Shown here piece by piece: positions 1-7,025 of a stretch of DNA of 64,000 nucleotides (positions are counted from its first letter, which is position 1; each line of letters begins with the position of its first letter). The position numbers and the translations under genes are program-made. Under the pieces are notes generated by a model. It had not been told where the DNA came from and made no database searches. It saw only the letters and a program-made list of their open reading frames with translations. This DNA is from Leifsonia sp. ALI-44-B (GTDB lineage: Bacteria > Actinomycetota > Actinomycetes > Actinomycetales > Microbacteriaceae), in NCBI RefSeq assembly GCF_001984125.1, contig NZ_MTQL01000007.1:930001-994000 (forward strand), read 5' to 3'.

Positions 1-843
1 GATCGGCGTTCGGAGGGCGCCGACTCGGAGAAAGTCGAGCTTCGCCGCATCCGGGCTGCTCTTCGTCGTGGAGTAGACGACGAGTTTGATGTCGGTGTCG
101 GGCACGGTGACGACATCGCAGTCGAGAGTGATATCACCGACGAGGGGGCTGTGCACGGTTTTGACCATCGATTGGTGGGCGGCCGCTCGGCCTTCGTTCC
201 AGAGAGTTTCGAAGCGAGGACTTCGCTCCCTGATCTGAGCGATGAAGGCCTGGAGGCGTACATCGCCGCTGACGGTCGCGGCGGTGCGGCGCAGGTCCGC
301 GACGAGGGCCCGTTCGAAGGCATCCGGGCCGCCGTGGGCGGTGGTGATGTCGGCGATGCTGTCGTCGATGAACGTTTGCACGATGAGGTTCTGGCCAGGC
401 GCGCTCAGCACGGACGGGGAGCCGAAAAGCATCTGCCACAGCGAGTTGGAGTGCAGCAACGTCCAGTCGGCAGCGAACACCGCGAGCGGGAGATCGGACA
501 TGCGCACCAGCATCCGTTGGACGCCCGGGGGAATGTGATGTGAGACGGCCCCTGCACCGGGTGCTGCCAAACCTGCGGCGCGGTAGAAGAGGTCTGTCTC
601 GGTCCGGTCGAGTTGAAGGGCCCTGCCGAGGGATGCCACGATTTGGGCCGATGGCGTGCGGGAGCGCCCTTGTTCCAGCCGCATCACGTAGTCGACGCTG
701 ACACCGGCGAGCTGGGCGAGTTCTTCCCGGCGCAGCCCCGCTGTCCGTCGCCGCCCGTAGGACTCCATCCCGACATCCTCGGGAAGCAAACGACCCCGCC
801 AGGCGCGCAACAGATCGGCGAGAGTATCGGCGTCGGCTGGCAT
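1..843 (-). CDS. MmyB-type helix-turn-helix transcriptional regulator (3' end beyond window)
   Basis: Translating the minus strand from the ATG at 843 gives 281 codons with no stop before the window edge, so the C-terminus is missing. Residues about 30-75 form a Cro/C1-type HTH with the family signature GLRREELAQLAGVSVDYVMR and LEQGRSRTPS. The remainder (about 100-275) fits the MmyB-like ligand-binding domain usual in these roughly 280-290-residue actinobacterial regulators. It is divergent from the monooxygenase/SDR pair across 165 bp, and regulators of this class often control an adjacent dehydrogenase or efflux gene. Family assignment is firm; the ligand is unknown and control of the neighbours is inferred. 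Confidence 0.9.
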   Translation of the reverse strand, partial: MPADADTLADLLRAWRGRLLPEDVGMESYGRRRTAGLRREELAQLAGVSVDYVMRLEQGRSRTPSAQIVASLGRALQLDRTETDLFYRAAGLAAPGAGAVSHHIPPGVQRMLVRMSDLPLAVFAADWTLLHSNSLWQMLFGSPSVLSAPGQNLIVQTFIDDSIADITTAHGGPDAFERALVADLRRTAATVSGDVRLQAFIAQIRERSPRFETLWNEGRAAAHQSMVKTVHSPLVGDITLDCDVVTVPDTDIKLVVYSTTKSSPDAAKLDFLRVGALRTPI

Positions 844-908
844 GCCCCTATTCTGCGCCACCCGTCGAATTTCAGCCTAGGAACGCCTTTCCCATGCTGG
901 CGCCATCG

Positions 909-936
909 TTGTCACTCTGCCCTCGGTGGGTAGCAC
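909..936 (+). promoter_or_regulatory. possible promoter in the divergent regulator/oxidoreductase gap
   Basis: TTGTCA (909-914), a 16-bp spacer and TAGCAC (931-936) lie in the 165-bp gap between the minus-strand HTH gene and the monooxygenase. The -10 match is modest, so this is a suggestion only. Confidence 0.3.
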
Positions 937-1008
937 GATCTTTCTCTGGTTAGCCCCGCTCGCGACGAGCACGCTGAGAGTCATAACCACCGACGAAGGA
1001 AGATAAGA

Positions 1009-1332
1009 ATGACCGCCACATCGAATGGATACGTCACTGTCATCTGGGAAACCACAGCCAAATCCGGGAAAGAAGCCGACCTCAAGGCTTTCATCGCCGC
1101 CGCTGTGACCCCATCGCGGAATGACGCCGGGAACATCGACTATGAGGCCCACGAGGTCGACGGGCAGGCCGGAGCGTTCGTCATCTATGAACGCTGGGAG
1201 ACCCGGGAACACCTCGACGCCCACTTGAGCGCACCTCGCATGCAAGAGCTCGTTCCTCAGATGCTCGACCTGATCGACGGGTCCATCGAAGACGGCATCA
1301 CGCTACTCCGCCCCTTCCGCCCCACCCACTGA
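1009..1332 (+). CDS. antibiotic biosynthesis monooxygenase (ABM/YgiN-like) family protein
   Basis: A 107-residue protein with the single ferredoxin-like ABM domain (about residues 8-100). It opens with a GYVTVIWETTAKSGKEADLK strand/helix and carries the ABM-like segment FVIYERWETREHLDAH near residues 62-77. Members act as cofactor-free monooxygenases on quinones or aromatics, or are non-catalytic dimers; the substrate cannot be read from sequence. A GGAAG ribosome-binding site precedes the ATG. It lies 21 bp before the SDR gene and is probably co-transcribed with it. Confidence 0.85.
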   Translation: MTATSNGYVTVIWETTAKSGKEADLKAFIAAAVTPSRNDAGNIDYEAHEVDGQAGAFVIYERWETREHLDAHLSAPRMQELVPQMLDLIDGSIEDGITLLRPFRPTH

Positions 1333-1353
1333 CACAAGAACAAGGAACAAATA

Positions 1354-2046
1354 ATGACCATCACCCTCATCACCGGCGGCAATAAGGGCATCGGCTACGA
1401 AACAGCCAGGCGCCTCGTAGCGGAAGGGCAGACCGTATGGATCGGCGCCCGCGACCCTGAACGAGGCCGCCAGGCCGCCGAGACGCTCGGCGCATCGTTC
1501 GTGCAGATCGACGTGACCGACGACCATTCCGTCGCGGCGGCGGTCGACACGATTCGGGATCAGGCCGGCCGCCTCGACATCCTCATCAACAATGCGGGGA
1601 TTCTCGGCGACGTCACCTCGCCTGAGGACATGACCGTCGACCAGCTCCGCGCCGTCTACGAGACCAACGTGTTCGGTGTCGTTCGCGTCACCAACGCATT
1701 CTTGCCCCTACTCCGCGAATCGGCGGCGCCGTCGGTCATCAACGTCACCAGCGGTCTGGGGTCATTCACCTTGATTCACGACCCCGAGCGGGTCGAGTCG
1801 AAGTACCCGCTTGCCGCCTACGGGTCCTCGAAGACAGCGGTGACGATGCTGACCATGCAATACGCCAAGACCACACCCGACGTGCGCTTCAACGCGGTCG
1901 ACCCCGGCCAGACCGCAACCGCGTTCACCGGCCACCTCGGACACAGCGTCGAAGAGGGCGCAGCTGCAGCGATCCGAATCGCCACCCTCGGTGCCGACAC
2001 CCCGACCGGAACCGTGACCGACCGCGATGGCGTCCTGCCCTGGTGA
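1354..2046 (+). CDS. short-chain dehydrogenase/reductase (SDR)
   Basis: A 230-residue classical SDR with a Rossmann cofactor motif TGGNKGIG (residues 7-14), NNAG at 79-82, a catalytic Ser in VTSG near 133 and YGSSK with Tyr156 and Lys160. The length is normal for the family. The basic Arg33 after the second strand (GARDPER) suggests NADP(H), which is inference. It follows the ABM monooxygenase by 21 bp; the pair probably modifies or detoxifies a small carbonyl or quinone compound under the divergent HTH regulator. Confidence 0.92.
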   Translation: MTITLITGGNKGIGYETARRLVAEGQTVWIGARDPERGRQAAETLGASFVQIDVTDDHSVAAAVDTIRDQAGRLDILINNAGILGDVTSPEDMTVDQLRAVYETNVFGVVRVTNAFLPLLRESAAPSVINVTSGLGSFTLIHDPERVESKYPLAAYGSSKTAVTMLTMQYAKTTPDVRFNAVDPGQTATAFTGHLGHSVEEGAAAAIRIATLGADTPTGTVTDRDGVLPW

Positions 2047-2202
2047 GTCGCCGCTGTTTCCCGTTCGTGGTCGAGCTCGGCCACTGACCGCCGACGTATT
2101 CCGAGACCAGTGCCGCTGACGTCGATTCGATCGAACCCGCTGGCCGTGTCGTATCTCGGATAGGACACGGCCAGCGATTTCGCGGTCGATTATTCTCGCC
2201 TC

Positions 2203-2466
2203 ATGCCCTCGACTGACCTCGACGTCTTGCTGACGACCCCGCGCCTGACCATCGAACCGCTTTCGGCGCGAGACATCGACGTTTTCACGGCATACCGGCG
2301 CGACCCAGACGTGGCGCGGTACCAGTCGTGGGACACCGACTATTCACGGGCGGATGCTGAACGCCTCGTCGCCGATCAGCGCGACCGGACGTTCCCCCTA
2401 CCTGGCGAATGGTTACAGCTTGCGCTGCGGGAAACCAACTCGGGACTTTTGCGCGATGGGACATGA
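2203..2466 (+). pseudogene. truncated GNAT (RimJ-type) acetyltransferase
   Basis: The first 80 or so residues match the N-terminal part of RimJ/RimL-type acetyltransferases: TTPRLTIEPL, then YRRDPDVARYQSW, then PGEWLQLALRE. Full members run to about 170 residues and have an acetyl-CoA-binding (R/Q)xxGxG/A loop, which is absent here. Similarity stops near NSGLL (about base 2445), and the last four codons read through into the remnant of an HTH gene on the other strand. This is a deletion/recombination scar and probably non-functional. Confidence 0.75.
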
Positions 2467-2497
2467 GGAACTCGCGAACCTCGGCCTGATTGTCCAT
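2438..2497 (-). pseudogene. 5' fragment of an MmyB-type HTH regulator
   Basis: Read on the minus strand from the ATG at 2497, the sequence gives MDNQAEVREFLMSHRAKV, the characteristic first residues of MmyB-type HTH regulators (a typical member begins MDNRAEVREFL-S-RRAKV-PEQAG). Similarity then ends abruptly at the junction with the truncated acetyltransferase. Only about 18-20 codons survive. Its orientation, divergent from the MFS remnant, fits a former regulator/efflux pair. The identification rests on remembered family sequence and a short match. Confidence 0.6.
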
Positions 2498-2625
2498 GTT
2501 CTCGACCACATTCCGTGCAACCGTCCATGTGGGATGCCTTGTCAGTACACGCTTCCGTGGAGACTCCCACGCGCGGCGGTAGTCCCGTTCACTGGAACGA
2601 CTGTTCCTCACGTTCTAGGAGTCGC

Positions 2626-3303
2626 ATGACTGCCGCGCCTACCACCGCACCACCTCGCCCTGTCGACGCCGACCGCTTGCCGCTGGCGTCCATCGGGTTC
2701 GTTCTCGTGGCCATGGAGACGATGCCGGCGGGTCTTCTGCCTGTCATCGCCGACGGCATGAACACGACCGAGGGCACCGTGGGGCTGTTCGTCAGCGCCT
2801 ATGCGCTGGGCACCGTGATCGTCACCATGCCCGCCATCACACTGACCAGGGGGATGCGCCGCAAACCGCTTCTTCTGACCGTGATCGCGGGGCTGATCAT
2901 CGCCAACAGCGTCACCGCGGTCTCGAGCGACGTCACTTTATCGCTCGTCACACGATTCATCGCCGGCGCGTTCTCCGGAATCATCTGGGGAATGCTCGCC
3001 GCTTACGGCCGGAGAATCAGCCCCGCCCGGTATGCAGGTCTCTCCTTATCCATCGTGTCGGTCGGAGCTCCCGTCGGTTTCGCGCTCGGGACACCTCTCG
3101 GCTCATCGCTGGGGATGACCTTCGACTGGCGCTGGGCGTTCCTCGGCCTCACCGCCGTTGCCGTCATCGCCGGAGCGCTCATTGTCATTCTGCGAGCGCA
3201 ACCGAAGAGTTCTCGCGAGGCGCGGATCTTGTCCTTTTGGTCCGCTGGCGGGGAGCCCTATGTCAGTCAATGCAGCGGCGACTGTTGCCGCACTCGGACA
3301 TAG
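2626..3303 (+). pseudogene. truncated MFS efflux transporter (N-terminal half only)
   Basis: The start is placed at MTAAPTTAPPRP, which follows a GTTCTAGGAG ribosome-binding region. Residues about 18-195 give six membrane segments with the MFS loop sequence RGMRRKPLLL, typical of DHA1 (AraJ/YdhP-like) drug efflux pumps of about 400 residues. After the sixth helix (ILRAQPKSSREA, near base 3210) the sequence turns into an unrelated 30-residue tail rich in Cys and Arg and stops. The C-terminal six helices are absent, and the less GC-rich block begins just downstream, so this is probably a gene broken by insertion or deletion. Confidence 0.75.
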
Positions 3304-3399
3304 TCGCGTCGACACGGGGGTTTTCTTTAGATGTGGCCTTTCGCGGCTGGTAGGTTGCGACCAGATTACTTACAAACGCATCGATTCATAGGAGTATCA

Positions 3400-4359
3400 G
3401 TGGCACAAGTGGGGGCAGCGACCGGGGTAAAAGATCGTGTCAGGACGATCAACTTCTACGAACTCGTTCGTTGGGAGAATGCCTCAGTGAACGAGCGCAT
3501 GGATCACGCCGATTGGGATGGGATCTTGGGCACCATTAAGGAGGCGCCGCTCCGAGAGCGCGTCCACACCGGGCCCACTCGCACACTGATCGGCGAAGTC
3601 CTTTCTGTTGACGGCGAGCTGCACCTGAAGCTGATGCTGGTTCGCGATGAGGACGCCTGGCTCGATGTCTATAACCCGGAGGCCCAATCTCTCACCGAGC
3701 TTGATCTGGACGACGTAGAGCGCCTGGTCGAAACTTCGATCGTGGCTTTTCTGAGCTTCGGGAACATCTTCGGCATCATCCAGGGTTCCACCACCGCGCC
3801 TACGCCTACAGCGCTCGTGGAATGGATGAGCGGGCTGAGATTATTCGGCGAGGGGGTCATTCTTGAAGCCCAGGCGCTCGTTTCCCATGAGGCCCAGGAG
3901 CTCATCAGGCGCTCGGCTGAAGCAACTCAGATCGAAGTCAAAATGCACACCAACCAAGCGGATGCCCTACAGCGGCGGGGCTCAAAGCTCTCCGACATTC
4001 TTCGGACAGTAAAAGAAGAGTATGGCCCTATGACAGTGACGGTCATCTTGAGTGCGTCTAAGGCGCGCGACCAGACCGACGGTCGAGAGGCTATTCACAA
4101 AGAGGCTGGCATCATCGCGGATGCGTCAGACAACAATGAAGTAGCTAAGGCGAAGGCGAAGTTGATCTTCTTCGATCCTGACGAAACTTCGCACTCTCAG
4201 GAGGTCGACTTCGCAAAGCAAAAGATCACCGCTAAGCGTAAGATCGCAACCACCGCAGAAGACGGCAGCCCGATCCGGAACACCTCGGCTGTGCGAGCGA
4301 TCCTGCAAGTTGCGCAGGAGAACGCGGAAGAGCTGAAGGCGATTGTCGACGTAACGTGA
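3400..4359 (+). CDS. uncharacterised soluble protein, first gene of a two-gene module
   Basis: The start is taken as the GTG at 3400 because AGGAG (3390-3394) lies at good spacing; the frame is open further upstream, but that part reads as non-coding. The 319 residues have no membrane segment. Visible landmarks are an INFYELVRW start (about 17-25), a central FGNIFGIIQGSTTAPTPTAL region followed by VEWMSGL, a helical mid-part, a strand TVTVILSAS, and a Lys/Ala-rich C-terminal third. I recognise no catalytic motif and do not know the family. Base composition is less GC-rich than the surroundings. The next gene is 54 bp downstream and encodes a four-helix membrane protein, so the two probably work together. 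Confidence 0.8.
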   Translation: MAQVGAATGVKDRVRTINFYELVRWENASVNERMDHADWDGILGTIKEAPLRERVHTGPTRTLIGEVLSVDGELHLKLMLVRDEDAWLDVYNPEAQSLTELDLDDVERLVETSIVAFLSFGNIFGIIQGSTTAPTPTALVEWMSGLRLFGEGVILEAQALVSHEAQELIRRSAEATQIEVKMHTNQADALQRRGSKLSDILRTVKEEYGPMTVTVILSASKARDQTDGREAIHKEAGIIADASDNNEVAKAKAKLIFFDPDETSHSQEVDFAKQKITAKRKIATTAEDGSPIRNTSAVRAILQVAQENAEELKAIVDVT

Positions 4360-4413
4360 GTAGCGTCAGTGGGCGCCGCTAGTGTCGGACCCGGCTCATG
4401 AAGGGAGATGGGG

Positions 4414-4998
4414 ATGCCAAAGCTAAAGGCTATGTCCTCTGGGATTCGTGACTTCTGGCTTGACCATATCTGGACTGACTTGGTTATCGCCGGCGCGTTG
4501 GTGACTATCCATTTGCTATGCGTGGGTACCTGGTCTCAGGTGGATATCCTTGGAGCCGCCCTGCCCGCCGATCGTAGGTCGGTGTACTCCGCCACAGCAA
4601 TTGTGGTGTCGCTGCTCGGGTCTTTCACTGGCATAGCCATCGGCCAATTGAGCTCGGCGAAGGGAAATCGCGCCGACGCGCTTCGGTCCCAGGGGGCGGA
4701 TATTTTGGCCAGGAACTGGCGAAGCGTGTTCCGAGCGGCGATGTTGTCCGCTCTCGTCGCGATTATTGCTCTTCTGCTCGATCCGTCCAAGTCGCCCGAG
4801 GGTTGGCTACCGGTGGCTGTGCGATGGGCTTTTGAACTCACTCTGTTGATAGCAGTGGTGAAATTCGTCCGCTTGAGCTCGCTCTTCTTTGAAGTGCTGA
4901 TGGTGGCAGCGAAGAGTGCTGAAGACGACAAACCAAACAAGCTCGCTCCGGCCCCCGAAGTCAGCAAGTACTGGGCCAACAAACAACAGGCGTCCTAA
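4414..4998 (+). CDS. four-helix membrane protein, second gene of the module
   Basis: The ATG at 4414 is preferred over 4408 because AAGGGAG (4401-4407) then has a usable spacing. The 194 residues contain four hydrophobic segments, roughly 17-38, 50-72, 97-116 and 127-155. A charged loop with SSAKGNRADALRSQGAD lies between helices 2 and 3, and the cytoplasmic tail ends KYWANKQQAS. There is no signal peptide or enzymatic motif. The topology resembles small membrane effectors or sensors of two-gene phage-defence modules such as KwaA of Kiwa, but I could not establish sequence homology. Probably co-transcribed with the preceding soluble protein. Confidence 0.78.
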   Translation: MPKLKAMSSGIRDFWLDHIWTDLVIAGALVTIHLLCVGTWSQVDILGAALPADRRSVYSATAIVVSLLGSFTGIAIGQLSSAKGNRADALRSQGADILARNWRSVFRAAMLSALVAIIALLLDPSKSPEGWLPVAVRWAFELTLLIAVVKFVRLSSLFFEVLMVAAKSAEDDKPNKLAPAPEVSKYWANKQQAS

Positions 4999-5005
4999 CC
5001 AATAT

Positions 5006-5030
5006 GCCCTACCTTCCCTTTGATTAGGGC
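5006..5030 (+). terminator. weak hairpin after the two-gene module
   Basis: GCCCTA (5006-5011) pairs with TAGGGC (5025-5030) across a pyrimidine-rich 13-nt loop just after the membrane-protein stop. It has no T-tract, so its role as terminator is uncertain. The rest of 5031-5221 shows nothing I can assign. Confidence 0.3.
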
Positions 5031-5221
5031 ACCGCGGATTCATGCAGCCCGCTTCTCACCCGCTGGAGTTGCGTGCCTGACCTCAGGATTGCTGCTGGTC
5101 GAACTGATTGCTCGGTGGGGCTCTGGGACGTGATCGACACACGCGGACCGGTAGCCGACTTGAACGTCGTGTAGCGGCGCGTCCCGCCCAACGCCTCCGG
5201 CCCAATTCGTAGTCTTGGAGT

Positions 5222-6970
5222 GTGCCTACTTACGACTGGCCGCTGATTCAGCAGCGAAGCGGAGACTCGATCGAGTCTCTTGTCGCGACCCTCTTGCGTC
5301 GCGAGTACACCGGCGCACGGCAGGTCAATCCGTCACAGGGTGATGGTGGCATCGACATCCTTCGTTCGACGGCCGGTGGTCTCGAGATCTGGCAGATCAA
5401 AGGCTTTACGACAGCGATGACCGATAGCCAATTTCGCCAGGTCAGGAAGTCTTGGGAGCGGTTTGTTGAAGAACATGTTGCACCGGGCGAATATCGGATC
5501 GCCCACTACTACCTCGTGACGCCTTGGACGCCGACCGAGGAGCGCATTGCTTCGTTCGATGAGCTCACCGCGGACGCGTCGTTCCCGTGCCAGTGGGACA
5601 GCGACGCTTTCATCGCTGGTCTGGCGGACCGCTATCCCGAGACCATGCAACGGTTCGTCCAGGGTGAGGCGGTGTTGGAGCAGTTCATCAGCCAGAAGGC
5701 GATGCTCGCGTCTTCGCCAGTCGAACGTGGTGAATCCCTGACGATGCTCGATGCAATTGCGACCCGGCAGGACGCGCTCGACGCGATCCGCGACACGGTG
5801 AGCGAGAACTACCGCATCGAGCATGGCACCCGCACGGCGGCTAACGCTCATGAGGTTCCGCTGCCGCCCGATGATGATCCGGCGGTGTATCACAGGATGA
5901 CCTACCTAGGGGACTCTAGGTGGAAGAGCGAGTCCATAGTGCCGCGCTCCGCGGATGCCGGTGAGATCGATCCCATCAGCCTGAATCTCGAGTTCCTGGC
6001 GGCACCGGGTACACCTGAACACGACGCTGTGCGAGCCTGGTCCGAATGGGGTGTTCCGTTCCAAAGCGCGCACGTCAGAAGCACAACTGTTGGTGGCCCT
6101 TTCTCAGAGGACGGGCCGGTCGAATCAACAGTCTCATTCGTTGGAAGGGATCGCGACGATGCGCCGTCGCTCTACCTGCGATGCATCACAAGCGACGGCG
6201 AGAGTCGGTTCCGCTTGCCGCTGCTCGTTGCCGCACGCACTGTCGGTGCGCATACCGGCTGGTTACGTCTCGTTGCAGACACCCCCGAGCGGACACTCAA
6301 CTTCGAGTTACGTTTCAAGCAAGGCGAGGACGTTTACGCACAAGTGCGGATGGGGAACGTCGATGAGCGGAACCCGGAGGCTGTCCGCGATGAGCTCGAA
6401 ACCTTGCTGCGCATTAGTGAAGAAGATGTCATCTCCGTGGAGACCGGCAACAGCAGGTCGCTGATTCGAGCGCACGGAACAGTCCTGCCGGCGGCGCTGG
6501 AAGCGATTCATCTTCCTGTTGCGCGGCACCTCGTTCAGTTGCAGACCTACACCGTATCTGTTCTCGTCATGCCCTCAATCGCCGAGGTCACCGACGGTCA
6601 GTTCCGCTATCTCTCGCTCTTAGCTTCGATTTATGGAGGCACTGCGCATCAATGGAACTGGACAGAGGTCACGTTCCAGGTGCCCGAAGACGATGCCGAG
6701 GCAGCGCGCATCGCGGAAGTCGCAGTGAACGCTGCTGCCCATGGCCACACCATGGTCATGGCGGAAGCGCCCGTGTTCCAGCTCGGGAACCGGACCTACA
6801 CGGTCGATCATCCTCTGGCCAGCACCGCGCACTCCGTACAGCTCGAGCCAGGGATCGATCCCGTGACCCTCCGTCCCGGTGACACGTTCCGGTTGATCCC
6901 CGGGGCCGACACTGGTGTGACAACGGCGAAGATCGTTGACTGGACCCCCGGGAGCATTTCATTCGACTGA
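5222..6970 (+). CDS. Mrr-like PD-(D/E)XK endonuclease-domain protein A
   Basis: A 582-residue protein starting at a GTG. GGAG lies only one base upstream, so translation may be leaderless; alignment with the neighbouring paralogue supports this start. Residues 15-62 form a restriction-endonuclease-like core: Glu18 in DSIESLVATLLRREY, QGDGGIDIL with Asp41/Asp45, then WQIK with Gln58 and Lys60, as in Mrr-type nucleases. YYLVTPWTPT and GLADRYPE follow. The remaining 430 or so residues are soluble, partly beta-rich, and of unknown fold. The same architecture recurs in the convergent gene at 7007-8710. DNA cleavage is inferred from the motifs; target and trigger are unknown. Possibly a defence nuclease. 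Confidence 0.8.
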   Translation: MPTYDWPLIQQRSGDSIESLVATLLRREYTGARQVNPSQGDGGIDILRSTAGGLEIWQIKGFTTAMTDSQFRQVRKSWERFVEEHVAPGEYRIAHYYLVTPWTPTEERIASFDELTADASFPCQWDSDAFIAGLADRYPETMQRFVQGEAVLEQFISQKAMLASSPVERGESLTMLDAIATRQDALDAIRDTVSENYRIEHGTRTAANAHEVPLPPDDDPAVYHRMTYLGDSRWKSESIVPRSADAGEIDPISLNLEFLAAPGTPEHDAVRAWSEWGVPFQSAHVRSTTVGGPFSEDGPVESTVSFVGRDRDDAPSLYLRCITSDGESRFRLPLLVAARTVGAHTGWLRLVADTPERTLNFELRFKQGEDVYAQVRMGNVDERNPEAVRDELETLLRISEEDVISVETGNSRSLIRAHGTVLPAALEAIHLPVARHLVQLQTYTVSVLVMPSIAEVTDGQFRYLSLLASIYGGTAHQWNWTEVTFQVPEDDAEAARIAEVAVNAAAHGHTMVMAEAPVFQLGNRTYTVDHPLASTAHSVQLEPGIDPVTLRPGDTFRLIPGADTGVTTAKIVDWTPGSISFD

Positions 6971-6999
6971 TCGCGGCTAGGCCGCATCAGCCCTTAGCA

Positions 7000-7025
7000 G
7001 GACGACTCAACCTGCTGAGTCGTCC
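7000..7025. terminator. shared bidirectional terminator between the convergent nuclease genes
   Basis: GGACGACTCA (7000-7009) and TGAGTCGTCC (7016-7025) form a perfect 10-bp stem with a 6-nt loop. One arm contains the stop codon of the minus-strand gene (7007-7009), and the plus-strand stop is 30 bp away, so one hairpin can serve both transcripts. Confidence 0.65.

Noticed and set aside
3158-3391. Possible integrase C-terminus (TVAALGHSRVDTG resembles the LGHSS box of tyrosine recombinases)
   Set aside because: The catalytic Arg-His-x-Arg and Tyr context is missing and the frame overlaps the MFS remnant; the resemblance is too short.
3400-4998. Naming the two-gene module Kiwa (KwaA/KwaB)
   Set aside because: Only the size and topology are alike; gene order is reversed and I cannot see DUF4868 landmarks, so the name is not supported.
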